Of a stretch of DNA of 64,000 nucleotides, positions 55,898 through 64,000 are shown one piece after another; within the stretch, counting starts at the first letter, position 1, and each line of letters begins with the position of its first letter. Both the position numbers and the translations under genes were made by a program. The notes beneath the pieces are model-generated. The model worked only from the letters and a program-made list of their open reading frames with translations. It ran no database searches and was not told the origin of the DNA. This DNA is from Methanosalsum natronophilum (lineage in GTDB: Archaea > Halobacteriota > Methanosarcinia > Methanosarcinales > Methanosarcinaceae), in the NCBI RefSeq assembly GCF_024808815.1, contig NZ_JANUCS010000008.1, positions 18,873-82,872 of the forward strand, given 5' to 3'.

Positions 55898-56236
55898 ATG
55901 AAAAAGATTGAAGCAATTATCAGGAATAAGATGTTTCCTAATGTAAAAGATGCTCTTGAATCAATAGGGATTTCAAGTATGACAGTTGCACATGTTGAAG
56001 GACGTGGTAAACAAAAAGGAGTGGTACAACAATGGAGAGGTCGAACCTATAGTGTTGACTTAATTCCAAAAATAAAAATTGAGATGGTTGTGCCTGATAA
56101 AGATGTTGAAAAACTAGTTGAGGTTATCAAGACAAGTGCGGCTACTGGGACAATTGGTGATGGGAAGATATTCGTTTCTCCTGTTGAATCAGCAATTCGT
56201 ATACGAACAGGAGACAAGGATGAGAGTGCACTTTAA
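55898..56236 (+). CDS. glnK: nitrogen regulatory PII protein (GlnK)
   Basis: GlnK senses ATP and 2-oxoglutarate and blocks Amt when nitrogen is ample. The T-loop QQWRGRTYSVDLIPKIKIEMVV includes the conserved Tyr, and GTIGDGKIFVSPVESAIRIRTGD is the PII signature. ATG 55898 is chosen because GGTGA is six bases upstream; GTG 55889 lies in that site. A strong terminator follows. Confidence 0.95.
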   Translation: MKKIEAIIRNKMFPNVKDALESIGISSMTVAHVEGRGKQKGVVQQWRGRTYSVDLIPKIKIEMVVPDKDVEKLVEVIKTSAATGTIGDGKIFVSPVESAIRIRTGDKDESAL

Positions 56237-56257
56237 TAGTGCACTTTATTTTTTTTG
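56225..56257 (+). terminator. terminator of amt-glnK
   Basis: AGTGCACT, itself palindromic, occurs at 56225-56232 and 56238-56245, allowing an eight-base stem with a five-base loop. TTATTTTTTTT follows directly. The stem overlaps the last glnK codons. This is a clear intrinsic-type terminator. Confidence 0.8.
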
Positions 56258-56980
56258 ATTTAACTTTCCTGGGATTCTCCTCTGCTCGTCCAATGTCTAA
56301 CGCTATTTTAGGATTTTTACTTGAATCAATAGCCTATATTTCAATTTTTAATGGCTTCTCACTTCAAACGCCTATTTTCAAACATTGTGCCGTAAAGATA
56401 TTGGGAGTTAATAAAGTGCTTTTAAGTTTGCTTTCAATACTATACGTACTTATTATATTCTCTTAAAGGACATAGTACTGGTATGTAGATAAAGAGAATC
56501 AAAATAAAATGAGACAGAATTAAAATTGGTATTAAAGCTTTATTAGTAGTACGTGTATTAGCTATAATGAGTCAGACTTATTATAACATTAAAAAACTAT
56601 CATCAGTATTTCTTAGTAAAACATATAAGATTATTAATACGTTTCCAAAATAAATATTTTTGATACATATCATGAAAATAAGTGTTAAGCAATCTATATA
56701 CTGTTTTGGCACAGATATTAGTTATCAATCGATATAATTTAGTTTGCTCAATAAAGAATTCTTATATCCTATTTATCTCGATTCGATATTAAGTAGACTA
56801 AATAAATAATTTGGAGTTCATACAACAAATCAAGATAATTATTTATATTTCAATAATATAGTAAAACATAGGTTCATGTTATGTTTGATTAAAATATTAG
56901 CAAGGACTATGACTATAAAGTGAGTAAAAGAAAAACTTTTCTTATAGATCCCAATAAGTTCTAAAAAAGGGGGAGATCAG
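56258..56980. other. intergenic stretch before the G3E GTPase gene
   Basis: More than 700 A/T-rich bases with no confident gene. A 75-codon frame at 56239-56466 (+) starts inside the terminator and lacks a ribosome site. On the minus strand, about 56340-56250, a short open run reads AIDSSKNPKIALDIGRAEENPRK, which looks protein-like and may be a relic of an unknown gene. Confidence 0.3.
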
Positions 56981-58093
56981 ATTAAAGCGATTATAATTGG
57001 TGGCTTTTTAGGTAGTGGTAAGACCACTACATTGATAACTCTTGGTAAATATCTAGCAGACGAGGGGAGCAAAGTTGCTATCGTTGTGAATGAGGTTGGC
57101 CAAGTTGGAATTGATAGTGATATAATAAATAAATTTGGGCTAAATACTAAAGAGATTACTAGTGGTTGTATTTGCTGCACACTTAAAGTTGATATGAAAA
57201 CAACAATTACAGAACTCTATAACTCATTTTCACCTGATTACCTATTAGTTGAACCTTCGGGTATCGCATTTCCTAATATGATAAAACAAAACATAGAGCT
57301 TATGAATTTAAAGGACTCTGTTGAAATCGCACCTTTGGTTACATTAATCGATGGCAGTCGATTTACAGATATTATGAAATCGGTAAAAAACTATGCACTG
57401 AGACAAATAGAGGATGCTGAGATTATGGTCATCAATAAAATTGATTTAATTAAGCCTATTGAAGTACCTATAATTGAGGAATCTGTACGCCAGCTTAACA
57501 AGAATGCAACTATTATTAAAATGACTGCGGCCCCCAATGATCAAGGTTTTAATGAGCTTGTCAATAAAATTGTACCTACAGATGATGAAAAAAAAATATA
57601 TTTAGATACTAAAATTGATGTTGATGAAACAGAATCTCCCACTATATTAGAAATAGAGGAATTAGATGGACATACGCATTATGATAGTCGTTACTCTGGT
57701 CTAGCAAGTTATGCAAATAACTATCTGATAAAGGTTGATGATATAGAGATTGATAATGCTAAATCGATAACTTTCGAAGTTGCTCAAAATCTTAAGGCAG
57801 ATATAGTTAGAGAAACTCCTGAATTTGTTGGCCATATAAAAATGTTTTTGGAGACACGAGAAACGACAGTAAAGAGCAGTATAACTTCATATACACAAGA
57901 GCCTACAATTGAACTAATAGATAAACTATCTGAGAATAAACCTCATTTCAAGATACTTACAGCAGTTTCAGGTATAGATGAAGATAAGCTTAGGCATATT
58001 GTGGATGAGAATATAAAACTGGTGTTCAGTAAAAGAAAGATGACAGTATTAAAATCATTTGATGATGACCTAAAACACGAGAATGATCACTGA
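56981..58093 (+). CDS. G3E GTPase of the CobW/COG0523 type, apparent AUU start
   Basis: The P-loop IIGGFLGSGKTTTLITLG near residue 4, the CICC motif in SGCICCTLKVD and the VINKIDL GTP-specificity motif identify a G3E GTPase, a group that inserts metals or activates cobalamin enzymes. The first usual start, TTG 57032, lies after the P-loop. The frame extends up to an in-frame TAG at 56945, and GGGGGAGAT sits 6 bases before ATT 56981, giving IKAIIIGGFLGSGKTT. So ATT is the likely initiator. The RamA-like gene downstream suggests corrinoid metabolism. Confidence 0.82.
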   Translation: MKAIIIGGFLGSGKTTTLITLGKYLADEGSKVAIVVNEVGQVGIDSDIINKFGLNTKEITSGCICCTLKVDMKTTITELYNSFSPDYLLVEPSGIAFPNMIKQNIELMNLKDSVEIAPLVTLIDGSRFTDIMKSVKNYALRQIEDAEIMVINKIDLIKPIEVPIIEESVRQLNKNATIIKMTAAPNDQGFNELVNKIVPTDDEKKIYLDTKIDVDETESPTILEIEELDGHTHYDSRYSGLASYANNYLIKVDDIEIDNAKSITFEVAQNLKADIVRETPEFVGHIKMFLETRETTVKSSITSYTQEPTIELIDKLSENKPHFKILTAVSGIDEDKLRHIVDENIKLVFSKRKMTVLKSFDDDLKHENDH

Positions 58094-58166
58094 GGTTACT
58101 GTTATTTTCAGTTGAACAGAAGAATGTAATTTTATTATATCCAAAGTGGATTTAAGGGTAAATAAA

Positions 58167-58200
58167 AAATAAATGGATTAAAACCATTTATTTCTTTTAT
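58167..58200. terminator. bidirectional terminator between convergent genes
   Basis: AAATAAATGG (58167-58176) pairs perfectly with CCATTTATTT (58184-58193) around a seven-base loop, with A-rich DNA before and T-rich DNA after. It lies between the G3E GTPase and the beta-propeller gene, which converge, and can stop both. Confidence 0.7.
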
Positions 58201-58202
58201 AA

Positions 58203-59783
58203 TTAGTCTTTGTTCCTTCCCATATACATCAAAACGGATATTCCAATAAAAATAACACTTAGAAGACCAGCAGCTGTTGGTACTCCATTATTATATCCAC
58301 TATATCCGAAATAGTGGCTTGGATCACTATCATTCACTTCAATCTCTTCATACCATCCTGTCACTCTAGCTGTGTTATTCTGCTGGAAGGGCTTTGCAAT
58401 ACCAGTTTTCTCAAAAATCACAGATTCACCAACTGAAAGTTCATCTTTTTCTCCTATAGTGCCAAGTTTGTTATCTTTAACTGTCACACTAGTGAGATTC
58501 ACATCACCAGTATTAGTTACATTAAAGGTCCATTTAACTGGCTGACCAATTAGTACCCAAGGCCCTGGCGGAGTCATAGCATCTATACCATTGGTGAACT
58601 TTTTGATACTAATGTTAGGTGCAACTAATGGGGTTGTTCGTGTGAAATCACCATATGCGTATGGACGAGGTCCTAACTCTATAGAACCTATGACTGTCTT
58701 TTCGGTAGCATTGATTGCCTCTATAAATCCGTTGTCTGCATCATCGGTACGACAAACAGCCCACATATTACCAGCTGCATCCTTACCAACACCCACTGGA
58801 GTGTTTCCATCATCCAATGTTATATAGTCACTTGAGTTATCTTGTGGATCAAACCAGAATACTCGGTCACCACCACTAGCACCATCAGTGCTAGCGATCC
58901 ATATCTTACCTGAATCATCGAAGGACATACCACGCAGATTCTGTGCTTCAGAAATACTAACCTGACTCCATGTTCCATCAGTATCCCTAATTCTCAAAAC
59001 ATCGTTGTAAGAAGTTGCATAAACTATTCCTTCATCAGATATGAGCAATCCATATGGAGAATTAAAGCCCTGTTCATGATAGAATTCCTCACCATCAAAT
59101 CGCCAAATGCCGAAATCACCTGAAACATCTGGAGTTGAACTACGGCTGGATATGAAAAGTTCACCGTTTGGAGCAAATTTAATTTCATAGAAACTGATGG
59201 TTGAATCCCCTGGACTAAAGCTCTCGAGAAGCTCCAAATTTCCATTCTCAGTATAGTTATACTTGTGTAATTCACCACTGCCATAGAAACCAACCCAAAT
59301 GTATCCATCAACATCAACCGCGATTGCTCTAGGCATATCGTTTATTCCACTAACATTAAAGACTTGAACAGCATCATCAGTACCAAAATCCAAGACAGAA
59401 TTCGGATATGCATGGGTGTTAGCTAGACCTTCAGTATCACCCTGAATACGAATCACTTGTCCCTGAAGTCCTTCTGGAGGGTCATACCTGAAAGCATCAG
59501 TCCCTGTATTCAGTACCCATGCATTGCCCTCAGCATCCATGGCTATACGGTTGGTTCGCCAAGATCTGACATCTACCCCATCACGAGGTGCTGTATAGTA
59601 ACGTGCCACTTCTGTAAAATTCGCCAGGTCCACCTTAGATACACTTGCATCCCAGGAGTTTGGGACAAAACCGAAGTTGTCTTCAAGAATATCCCCTTCC
59701 TGTGCTCCTGCAGAAGATACCATTGCAAGGAGCATGGCTAAGCTTAGCAGGATCACTAATATCATACTAATTTTTAATTTCAT
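58203..59783 (-). CDS. secreted beta-propeller protein with C-terminal membrane anchor
   Basis: A signal peptide (LVILLSLAMLLAMVSSAGA) is followed by about six NHL/Vgb-like blades, each with a GxxWV-type turn, such as GNAWVLNTGTDA, GYIWVGFYGSGEL, GKIWIASTDG and GNMWAVCRTDD. A CARDB/DUF11-like domain (PVKWTFNVTNTGDVNLTSVTVKDN) then leads to a final helix, TAAGLLSVIFIGISVLMYMG, and a basic end. It probably sits on the cell surface. GTGGAGGTATAAT precedes the ATG. Confidence 0.82.
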   Translation of the reverse strand: MKLKISMILVILLSLAMLLAMVSSAGAQEGDILEDNFGFVPNSWDASVSKVDLANFTEVARYYTAPRDGVDVRSWRTNRIAMDAEGNAWVLNTGTDAFRYDPPEGLQGQVIRIQGDTEGLANTHAYPNSVLDFGTDDAVQVFNVSGINDMPRAIAVDVDGYIWVGFYGSGELHKYNYTENGNLELLESFSPGDSTISFYEIKFAPNGELFISSRSSTPDVSGDFGIWRFDGEEFYHEQGFNSPYGLLISDEGIVYATSYNDVLRIRDTDGTWSQVSISEAQNLRGMSFDDSGKIWIASTDGASGGDRVFWFDPQDNSSDYITLDDGNTPVGVGKDAAGNMWAVCRTDDADNGFIEAINATEKTVIGSIELGPRPYAYGDFTRTTPLVAPNISIKKFTNGIDAMTPPGPWVLIGQPVKWTFNVTNTGDVNLTSVTVKDNKLGTIGEKDELSVGESVIFEKTGIAKPFQQNNTARVTGWYEEIEVNDSDPSHYFGYSGYNNGVPTAAGLLSVIFIGISVLMYMGRNKD

Positions 59784-60275
59784 TTTATTATACCTCCACT
59801 CAAATCAACTAAACGCAATCCAGGTTCAAATATCCTTTTTGAATTCAAAGGTATGAAATCAAAAGAATTGGAATTTAACAGTTCTATGCGTATAGTATCG
59901 TTTTTATTATTATCAGTCCCAATAAAATCAGATACACTTTTAATTAATAAAATTTCATTTGAAAAAATACTCAAATAAAAGTATCCTTATGATATATATC
60001 TTAACCTTGCTTTATTTAATTATATAAGCATAAATAATTAGATAAAATCATTCTAATGCTAAATTAGAATTTTAATTTTAATTAAGTATCTTTTTTAATT
60101 TTAATTATTTAAACAAAACTTTTTAAAGAGGCAAATAGTTTGTATAAATGCATTTATAAGCTATATTCCAAAAAATATAGATACTGAAATTATGCATATA
60201 TTCTTAAAGAATAACAGTTATACATTTTGTAGAAGATTTATTTAGGCTAATAATTAGGATAGAGGTGTTATCTGA
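59784..60275. other. promoter region between the propeller gene and the RamA-like gene
   Basis: The 492 bases separate divergent genes. A 64-codon minus-strand frame, 59974-59780, starts with TTG and overlaps the propeller start as ATGA, reading LNSKRIFEPGLRLVDLSGGIIK at its end. It lacks a ribosome site and probably is leader sequence. No regulatory symmetry was seen. Confidence 0.35.
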
Positions 60276-61895
60276 ATGAAAACCGGAGTGGCTTTTGACC
60301 TTGGAACCAGTGGTTTTAGGGCACATAAGATTGATTTGGAAACAGGAGAAATAAAAAGGACTGTGATTACACTACGTAACCCAATACCTGGAGCTAATGT
60401 AATGGATCATATGGACTTTGCAATCAATTATGGTCAGACATTAACTCATGATTTGGTAATTGATGCAATAAAACATATAATAACAAAACTTGAAGTTGAT
60501 ACATCTAATCTTGAAAGAATCTCAGTATGTGGAAATCCTATACAATTATCACTGTTCCAGGGTATGACTATAGATGATCTGGCGTATGCTGGTGAACGAA
60601 AGAAGCAAAAATATAATATTGAGGATAAAGAACGAAAGGCCAATATTTTAGAAAGCGATGAGATTAAAGGCCTTGAAGTATTTAAAGGGTGTAAAATCAT
60701 CATTCCCCCAGCTATCAGACACGAAATAGGTGCCGATGCGTTAGCTTTGATGGTAGTTTCTGGGATGCTCGATAGTGACGAAATTGCGATTGCAACTGAC
60801 TACGGTACAAATGCCGAGATGGCTCTTAAAGTAGGTGATGTGATATATACCGGTTCTGCAGCTGCAGGTCCTGCACTAGAAGGGCAGCAAATAAAACACG
60901 GTGTTCTTGCATCACCGTTTTCAATCTCAGATGTTGAGTTTGAAAATGGATACTTGAGAAACTATGTTTTAAATGAAGAAATGAATGCAGTTAAAGGAGA
61001 TCTTGTTGATCCTAAAACAGGTGAAGTTAAAGAAAAGGGGGATATACGCGCAAAAGGAATTACCGGGACTGGGGTAATCGCTCTTATCGATAAATGTATT
61101 GAAAATGGGCTAATAGTTCTTCCTAAGGTTCAGACTCCTGATGGACTACTAAAACTTCAAGATGGTGTAGAATTCAGCACTAAGGATTTGTCAGAAGCTG
61201 GGAAAGCACTTGGGGCTCTGAGGGCTGGTCATATAACTCTTTGTAATACTGCTGGTATTGATATGGCAGATGTTAAAAGGGCATACATGTCCGGTGCATC
61301 TGGGACATATGTAGATGCGCTAAAGTCTTATAAACTTGGAATGAGCCCATTTAATGTGGATTATATTTCCCAAATTGGTAATACATCCCTTGTAGTGTCA
61401 CGAGAAATATTACTTTCAGAGGACAGATTGTGGCAACTCCAAGATATTGCTAATAAAATAGTTGGGCATCACACAATGTTTGCTATTGAACCAGCATTTA
61501 GAGATACATATATACTAGAGTTAGCATATTGGGATGAAGGTATGCCTTTCAAGATGCTTAAGAAATACCTTAAAAAGAAAAAACTTCCACAAATCGATGA
61601 ACCTAAGAAATCTCCAAAAGTTGAAAAACGTGTTGTGAAAGATATACCAGTCCTTGGAGAAGAAGGTTTATACGTCCTTGAAAATGTTGGTACATATCTG
61701 ACAATGGATTTAGATGAACCAGATGAATGTCAGAGCAGTGTTGCCGTTTGTCCCACTAATGCTATCACTATCGATGATGCTGGTAAAGTGTTAATTAGAA
61801 CTGACTTGTGTGATGGTGTACACTGCCAAAAATGTGTCCGAGAATGCTCTACAGGCGAGTTAACTTGGGATAGGTTAAAAGTTGTGGACAAATAA
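60276..61895 (+). CDS. RamA-type corrinoid protein reductive activase
   Basis: Such proteins use ATP to reactivate corrinoid methyltransferase subunits after the cobalt is oxidised. The ASKHA domain is seen in GVAFDLGTSGFRAHKIDLETGEI at the start and AIATDYGTNAEMALKVGD and MSGASGTYVDALK further on. A C-terminal ferredoxin-like tail has one full CDGVHCQKCVREC motif, but the first group reads CQSSVAVCP with two cysteines missing. GAGGTGTT precedes the ATG. The lack of methyltransferase genes nearby leaves its partner unknown. Confidence 0.85.
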   Translation: MKTGVAFDLGTSGFRAHKIDLETGEIKRTVITLRNPIPGANVMDHMDFAINYGQTLTHDLVIDAIKHIITKLEVDTSNLERISVCGNPIQLSLFQGMTIDDLAYAGERKKQKYNIEDKERKANILESDEIKGLEVFKGCKIIIPPAIRHEIGADALALMVVSGMLDSDEIAIATDYGTNAEMALKVGDVIYTGSAAAGPALEGQQIKHGVLASPFSISDVEFENGYLRNYVLNEEMNAVKGDLVDPKTGEVKEKGDIRAKGITGTGVIALIDKCIENGLIVLPKVQTPDGLLKLQDGVEFSTKDLSEAGKALGALRAGHITLCNTAGIDMADVKRAYMSGASGTYVDALKSYKLGMSPFNVDYISQIGNTSLVVSREILLSEDRLWQLQDIANKIVGHHTMFAIEPAFRDTYILELAYWDEGMPFKMLKKYLKKKKLPQIDEPKKSPKVEKRVVKDIPVLGEEGLYVLENVGTYLTMDLDEPDECQSSVAVCPTNAITIDDAGKVLIRTDLCDGVHCQKCVRECSTGELTWDRLKVVDK

Positions 61896-62220
61896 AGATC
61901 AAAAAAGACATCATTTCTATTATTTTTTTATTTACAAAGTGATTTGATTTTATTTTAAGAAATAATCAAGATTTATTTGTTTGAGATATTAATCTATGTT
62001 TACGAAAGTAATGTTTAGGCCAATACTCCAGTTTAAACTTTTTTGTATTTGTTTTGAGGTTTTGAATATAAAATAATAATGGAACAATCAAAAAATAGTA
62101 TATATGTTGCTTGAACAAATAGTTCAGTGAACTATTATAGAAAAAAGAGAAAATAAAAAACATTGATGTTATTGAACTGATTAAGAATAGACCAATGCAG
62201 CTCAAAGAATAGTACTTATT
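61896..62220. other. gap with a doubtful small membrane frame
   Basis: TTG 62205 opens a 79-codon minus-strand frame to 61966 with two hydrophobic segments (CIGLFLISSITSMFFIFSFF, YYFLIVPLLFYI). It has no ribosome site and comes 15 bases after the transglutaminase stop, so it is only a possible small gene. The rest is A/T-rich. Confidence 0.3.
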
Positions 62221-63675
62221 TTAGGTTTTTAAAGAGAACCAATCGCTATAAACGTACCTAGTACCCATGTTTGAACCTGAAATCCAAATACCTATGCGTG
62301 TTGTTTCTGTTGAAGGAAATGTTAGATTAGACACTGAATATTTTATTTTTTCATCTACTTTAATAGTTTCTATAGTATTACTTGTGATGTGATTCCATAC
62401 CATTCCATCTTCTATTGATTCTAGCGTTGTGTATATAACTACATTATTAGCAGTTTCTGAACCCACATTTTCAATATCTATATCTATGTCTACATATGAC
62501 TTATGTCTATAACTTTCAACTGTCCAACTAAAACCTACACCTATTTCGGGATACCCATGTTCTATTGGGTAGATTATGGCCTTTGAATCTTTGAATTCTT
62601 CAGGAATTTCCCCAGGTTTCCATCCAGAATTTGTAGTTTCTAAATAAAAATATTTTTTACCTTCATGCTCATAATAACTTCCATGGAAAATACCTTCATT
62701 GTCATGTATACCTACAGCGATATGTCCAGGTAGCTCAATAAGTGCCACATCGTATCCAAGATTGTTAAGTATAGCTGCAAGTAAAATTGAAGAGTCTTCA
62801 CAGTCACCACCACCATAATACATTGTTTCAAATGGAAACCTAGCGTATTGATCATAACCTTTTGATACACTATCACTTATGTAAGGTAATGATTGTACGA
62901 ATGAGATTGCAATATAAGGTATTTCATCACGTTCATAACCATGATTGTAAGCCAATAGTTCTAATTGTTCTGAAAGTTGTGCTATAAAATCCGAATGATA
63001 TGGATCTTTAACAAAATGAACCCATGTACGTTGCCTTGATCTTTCTGAATAAAACATATAATCAGCATGATTATATGTTGCTTGTAACAAGAAAGGTTGA
63101 GATTTATAATTCCACTCATAATTTCTTGTCATTTGATCATGAGAAAGCTTTATTGCGGGTATATTTGTCAAGCGATGTTCAGCAGAATCGAAATCTTGAT
63201 AAATATTTGGCAGTATTGCATATGTTATATCAACTGCTGTTTCGTCCGGATAGATTTTATCAAGGCCAATAATGTAAATTGTATGTTCGTAATTAGAATC
63301 TTTAATTTCATAAATTTCATTAGTATACAAAAAATGTGTTGAATATGAATCACCTTTATAAAGTGATGAAAGTGTTACGTATTGTTCAAAGTAATCAATG
63401 TAGTTGATTGTGAGTGCATATTCACCTTTTAAAAAAAGTATTTCATTTCGATGTAGCGTTGTATTAATGCAACTGTAATTATATTTGTTACTTCTATTAT
63501 TTTGATTGCTATCTTCCTTATTATAATGTATATCTATAGTTTCAAGGATATTAGTACTAGTTTGATTATTTGTATTATGCTCAACAGACTTGGATTCATC
63601 TACATTTAAACATCCAAATATTAAGCATGAACAAATTACAAGTCCAACTAAAATAAATGATTTAAGTGTAATCAT
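62221..63675 (-). CDS. transglutaminase-like lipoprotein
   Basis: After a signal with lipobox LIFGC and an Asn/Ser-rich linker comes a beta domain and then a transglutaminase-like cysteine protease fold: MYYGGGDCEDSSILLAAILNNLGYDVALIELPGHIAVGI, where the Cys and His are catalytic, and YYLETTNSGWKPG for the third residue. A C-terminal Ig-like domain follows. It may cleave or cross-link surface proteins. The role in methanogens is unknown. Confidence 0.8.
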   Translation of the reverse strand: MITLKSFILVGLVICSCLIFGCLNVDESKSVEHNTNNQTSTNILETIDIHYNKEDSNQNNRSNKYNYSCINTTLHRNEILFLKGEYALTINYIDYFEQYVTLSSLYKGDSYSTHFLYTNEIYEIKDSNYEHTIYIIGLDKIYPDETAVDITYAILPNIYQDFDSAEHRLTNIPAIKLSHDQMTRNYEWNYKSQPFLLQATYNHADYMFYSERSRQRTWVHFVKDPYHSDFIAQLSEQLELLAYNHGYERDEIPYIAISFVQSLPYISDSVSKGYDQYARFPFETMYYGGGDCEDSSILLAAILNNLGYDVALIELPGHIAVGIHDNEGIFHGSYYEHEGKKYFYLETTNSGWKPGEIPEEFKDSKAIIYPIEHGYPEIGVGFSWTVESYRHKSYVDIDIDIENVGSETANNVVIYTTLESIEDGMVWNHITSNTIETIKVDEKIKYSVSNLTFPSTETTRIGIWISGSNMGTRYVYSDWFSLKT

Positions 63676-64000
63676 ATATCTGGGTTTTTAATGAGAGTTT
63701 ATGGGAATAACATATTAGAAGGATGGTACAATAAGTCGAATATTAGAAGTCTAAGTAGAATTAGTACATTATAGAGAGTTAATGGCTATAAAACTAACTG
63801 TTGATACAAATGAAATTTCAATAATTAAACTGAAATGTAAAATAAAAAATGCATTAAGAAGTGAAAAATTAAATATGAATCCAATTATCCTTTTTTTTCA
63901 AGTACAACCTAAGTTTGCCAGTCACAATTAATAAAAGTGTTCTTAGCTTTGTATTATTCGATGAAAAATCAACAAAAACTAAGAACAAACACAATTACGC
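63676..64000. other. promoter region at the right window edge
   Basis: These 325 bases precede the leftward transglutaminase gene and carry its promoter. No open frame with a ribosome site and no repeat of note was found before the window ends. Confidence 0.4.

Noticed and set aside
56239..56466. 75-codon hydrophobic frame after glnK
   Set aside because: It starts inside the terminator and has no ribosome binding site.

Overview
The window comes from a methanogenic archaeon, most likely a low-GC member of the Methanosarcinaceae. The evidence is archaeal information-processing genes (exosome, RNase P proteins, proteasome alpha, SBDS, TFB, Gar1, Pcc1, prefoldin, L15e, L37Ae, RpoP), a RamA-type corrinoid-protein activase of methylotrophic methanogenesis, methanogen-type families (DUF2551, DUF2769), archaeal A/T-rich promoters, Shine-Dalgarno sites of the GGAGGTGA type, and a tRNA gene without an encoded CCA. 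Genus is not resolved from the sequence alone.

Layout. 0-7.5 kb: scattered housekeeping and hypothetical genes, including an aldo/keto reductase with ferredoxin tail, an exonuclease-like protein that seems catalytically dead, UppS, a radical SAM protein, and a ubiquitin-like sulfur carrier coupled to a tiny acidic gene. 7.9-16 kb: the classic archaeal translation/RNA-processing superoperon from L15e through RNase P, proteasome, exosome, L37Ae, RpoP, Brix, Pcc1 and prefoldin beta. 16-25.4 kb: DHH phosphoesterase, PaaK-type CoA ligase with an ACT-domain protein, pyruvate phosphate dikinase, Gar1, TFB, a LysE transporter with an apparent frameshift, Trm5 and tRNA-Thr(CGU). 25.4-32 kb: a gene-poor, decaying stretch with secreted proteins and relics. 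32-37.4 kb: a metallophosphoesterase and a pstSCAB-phoU phosphate operon. 37.6-43.3 kb: a PLP-binding protein, an oxygen-defence group (superoxide reductase, ferritin, DsrE) and a tungstate ABC transporter with its ModE-like regulator.

43.69-53.39 kb is a compact foreign element. It starts with a tyrosine integrase and carries a long leftward gene set: AbrB-like regulator, several tiny proteins, a 188-aa partner protein, a family A DNA polymerase with proofreading motifs, an iteron-like tandem array, a winged-helix protein, a PD-(D/E)XK-like protein, a P-loop ATPase, small membrane and basic proteins, paired palindromes, and a serine recombinase. A rightward regulator closes the element. A 10-bp direct repeat and 13-bp inverted repeats lie at the two edges. 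A family A polymerase is very unusual for an archaeon, and this element is the most interesting part of the window.

53.4-64 kb: a surface lipoprotein, amt-glnK with a clear terminator, a G3E GTPase that seems to start at an AUU codon, a secreted beta-propeller protein, a RamA-like activase with one degenerate iron-sulfur motif, and a transglutaminase-like lipoprotein.

All family names are from recognition of motifs and recalled families. No database search was run.
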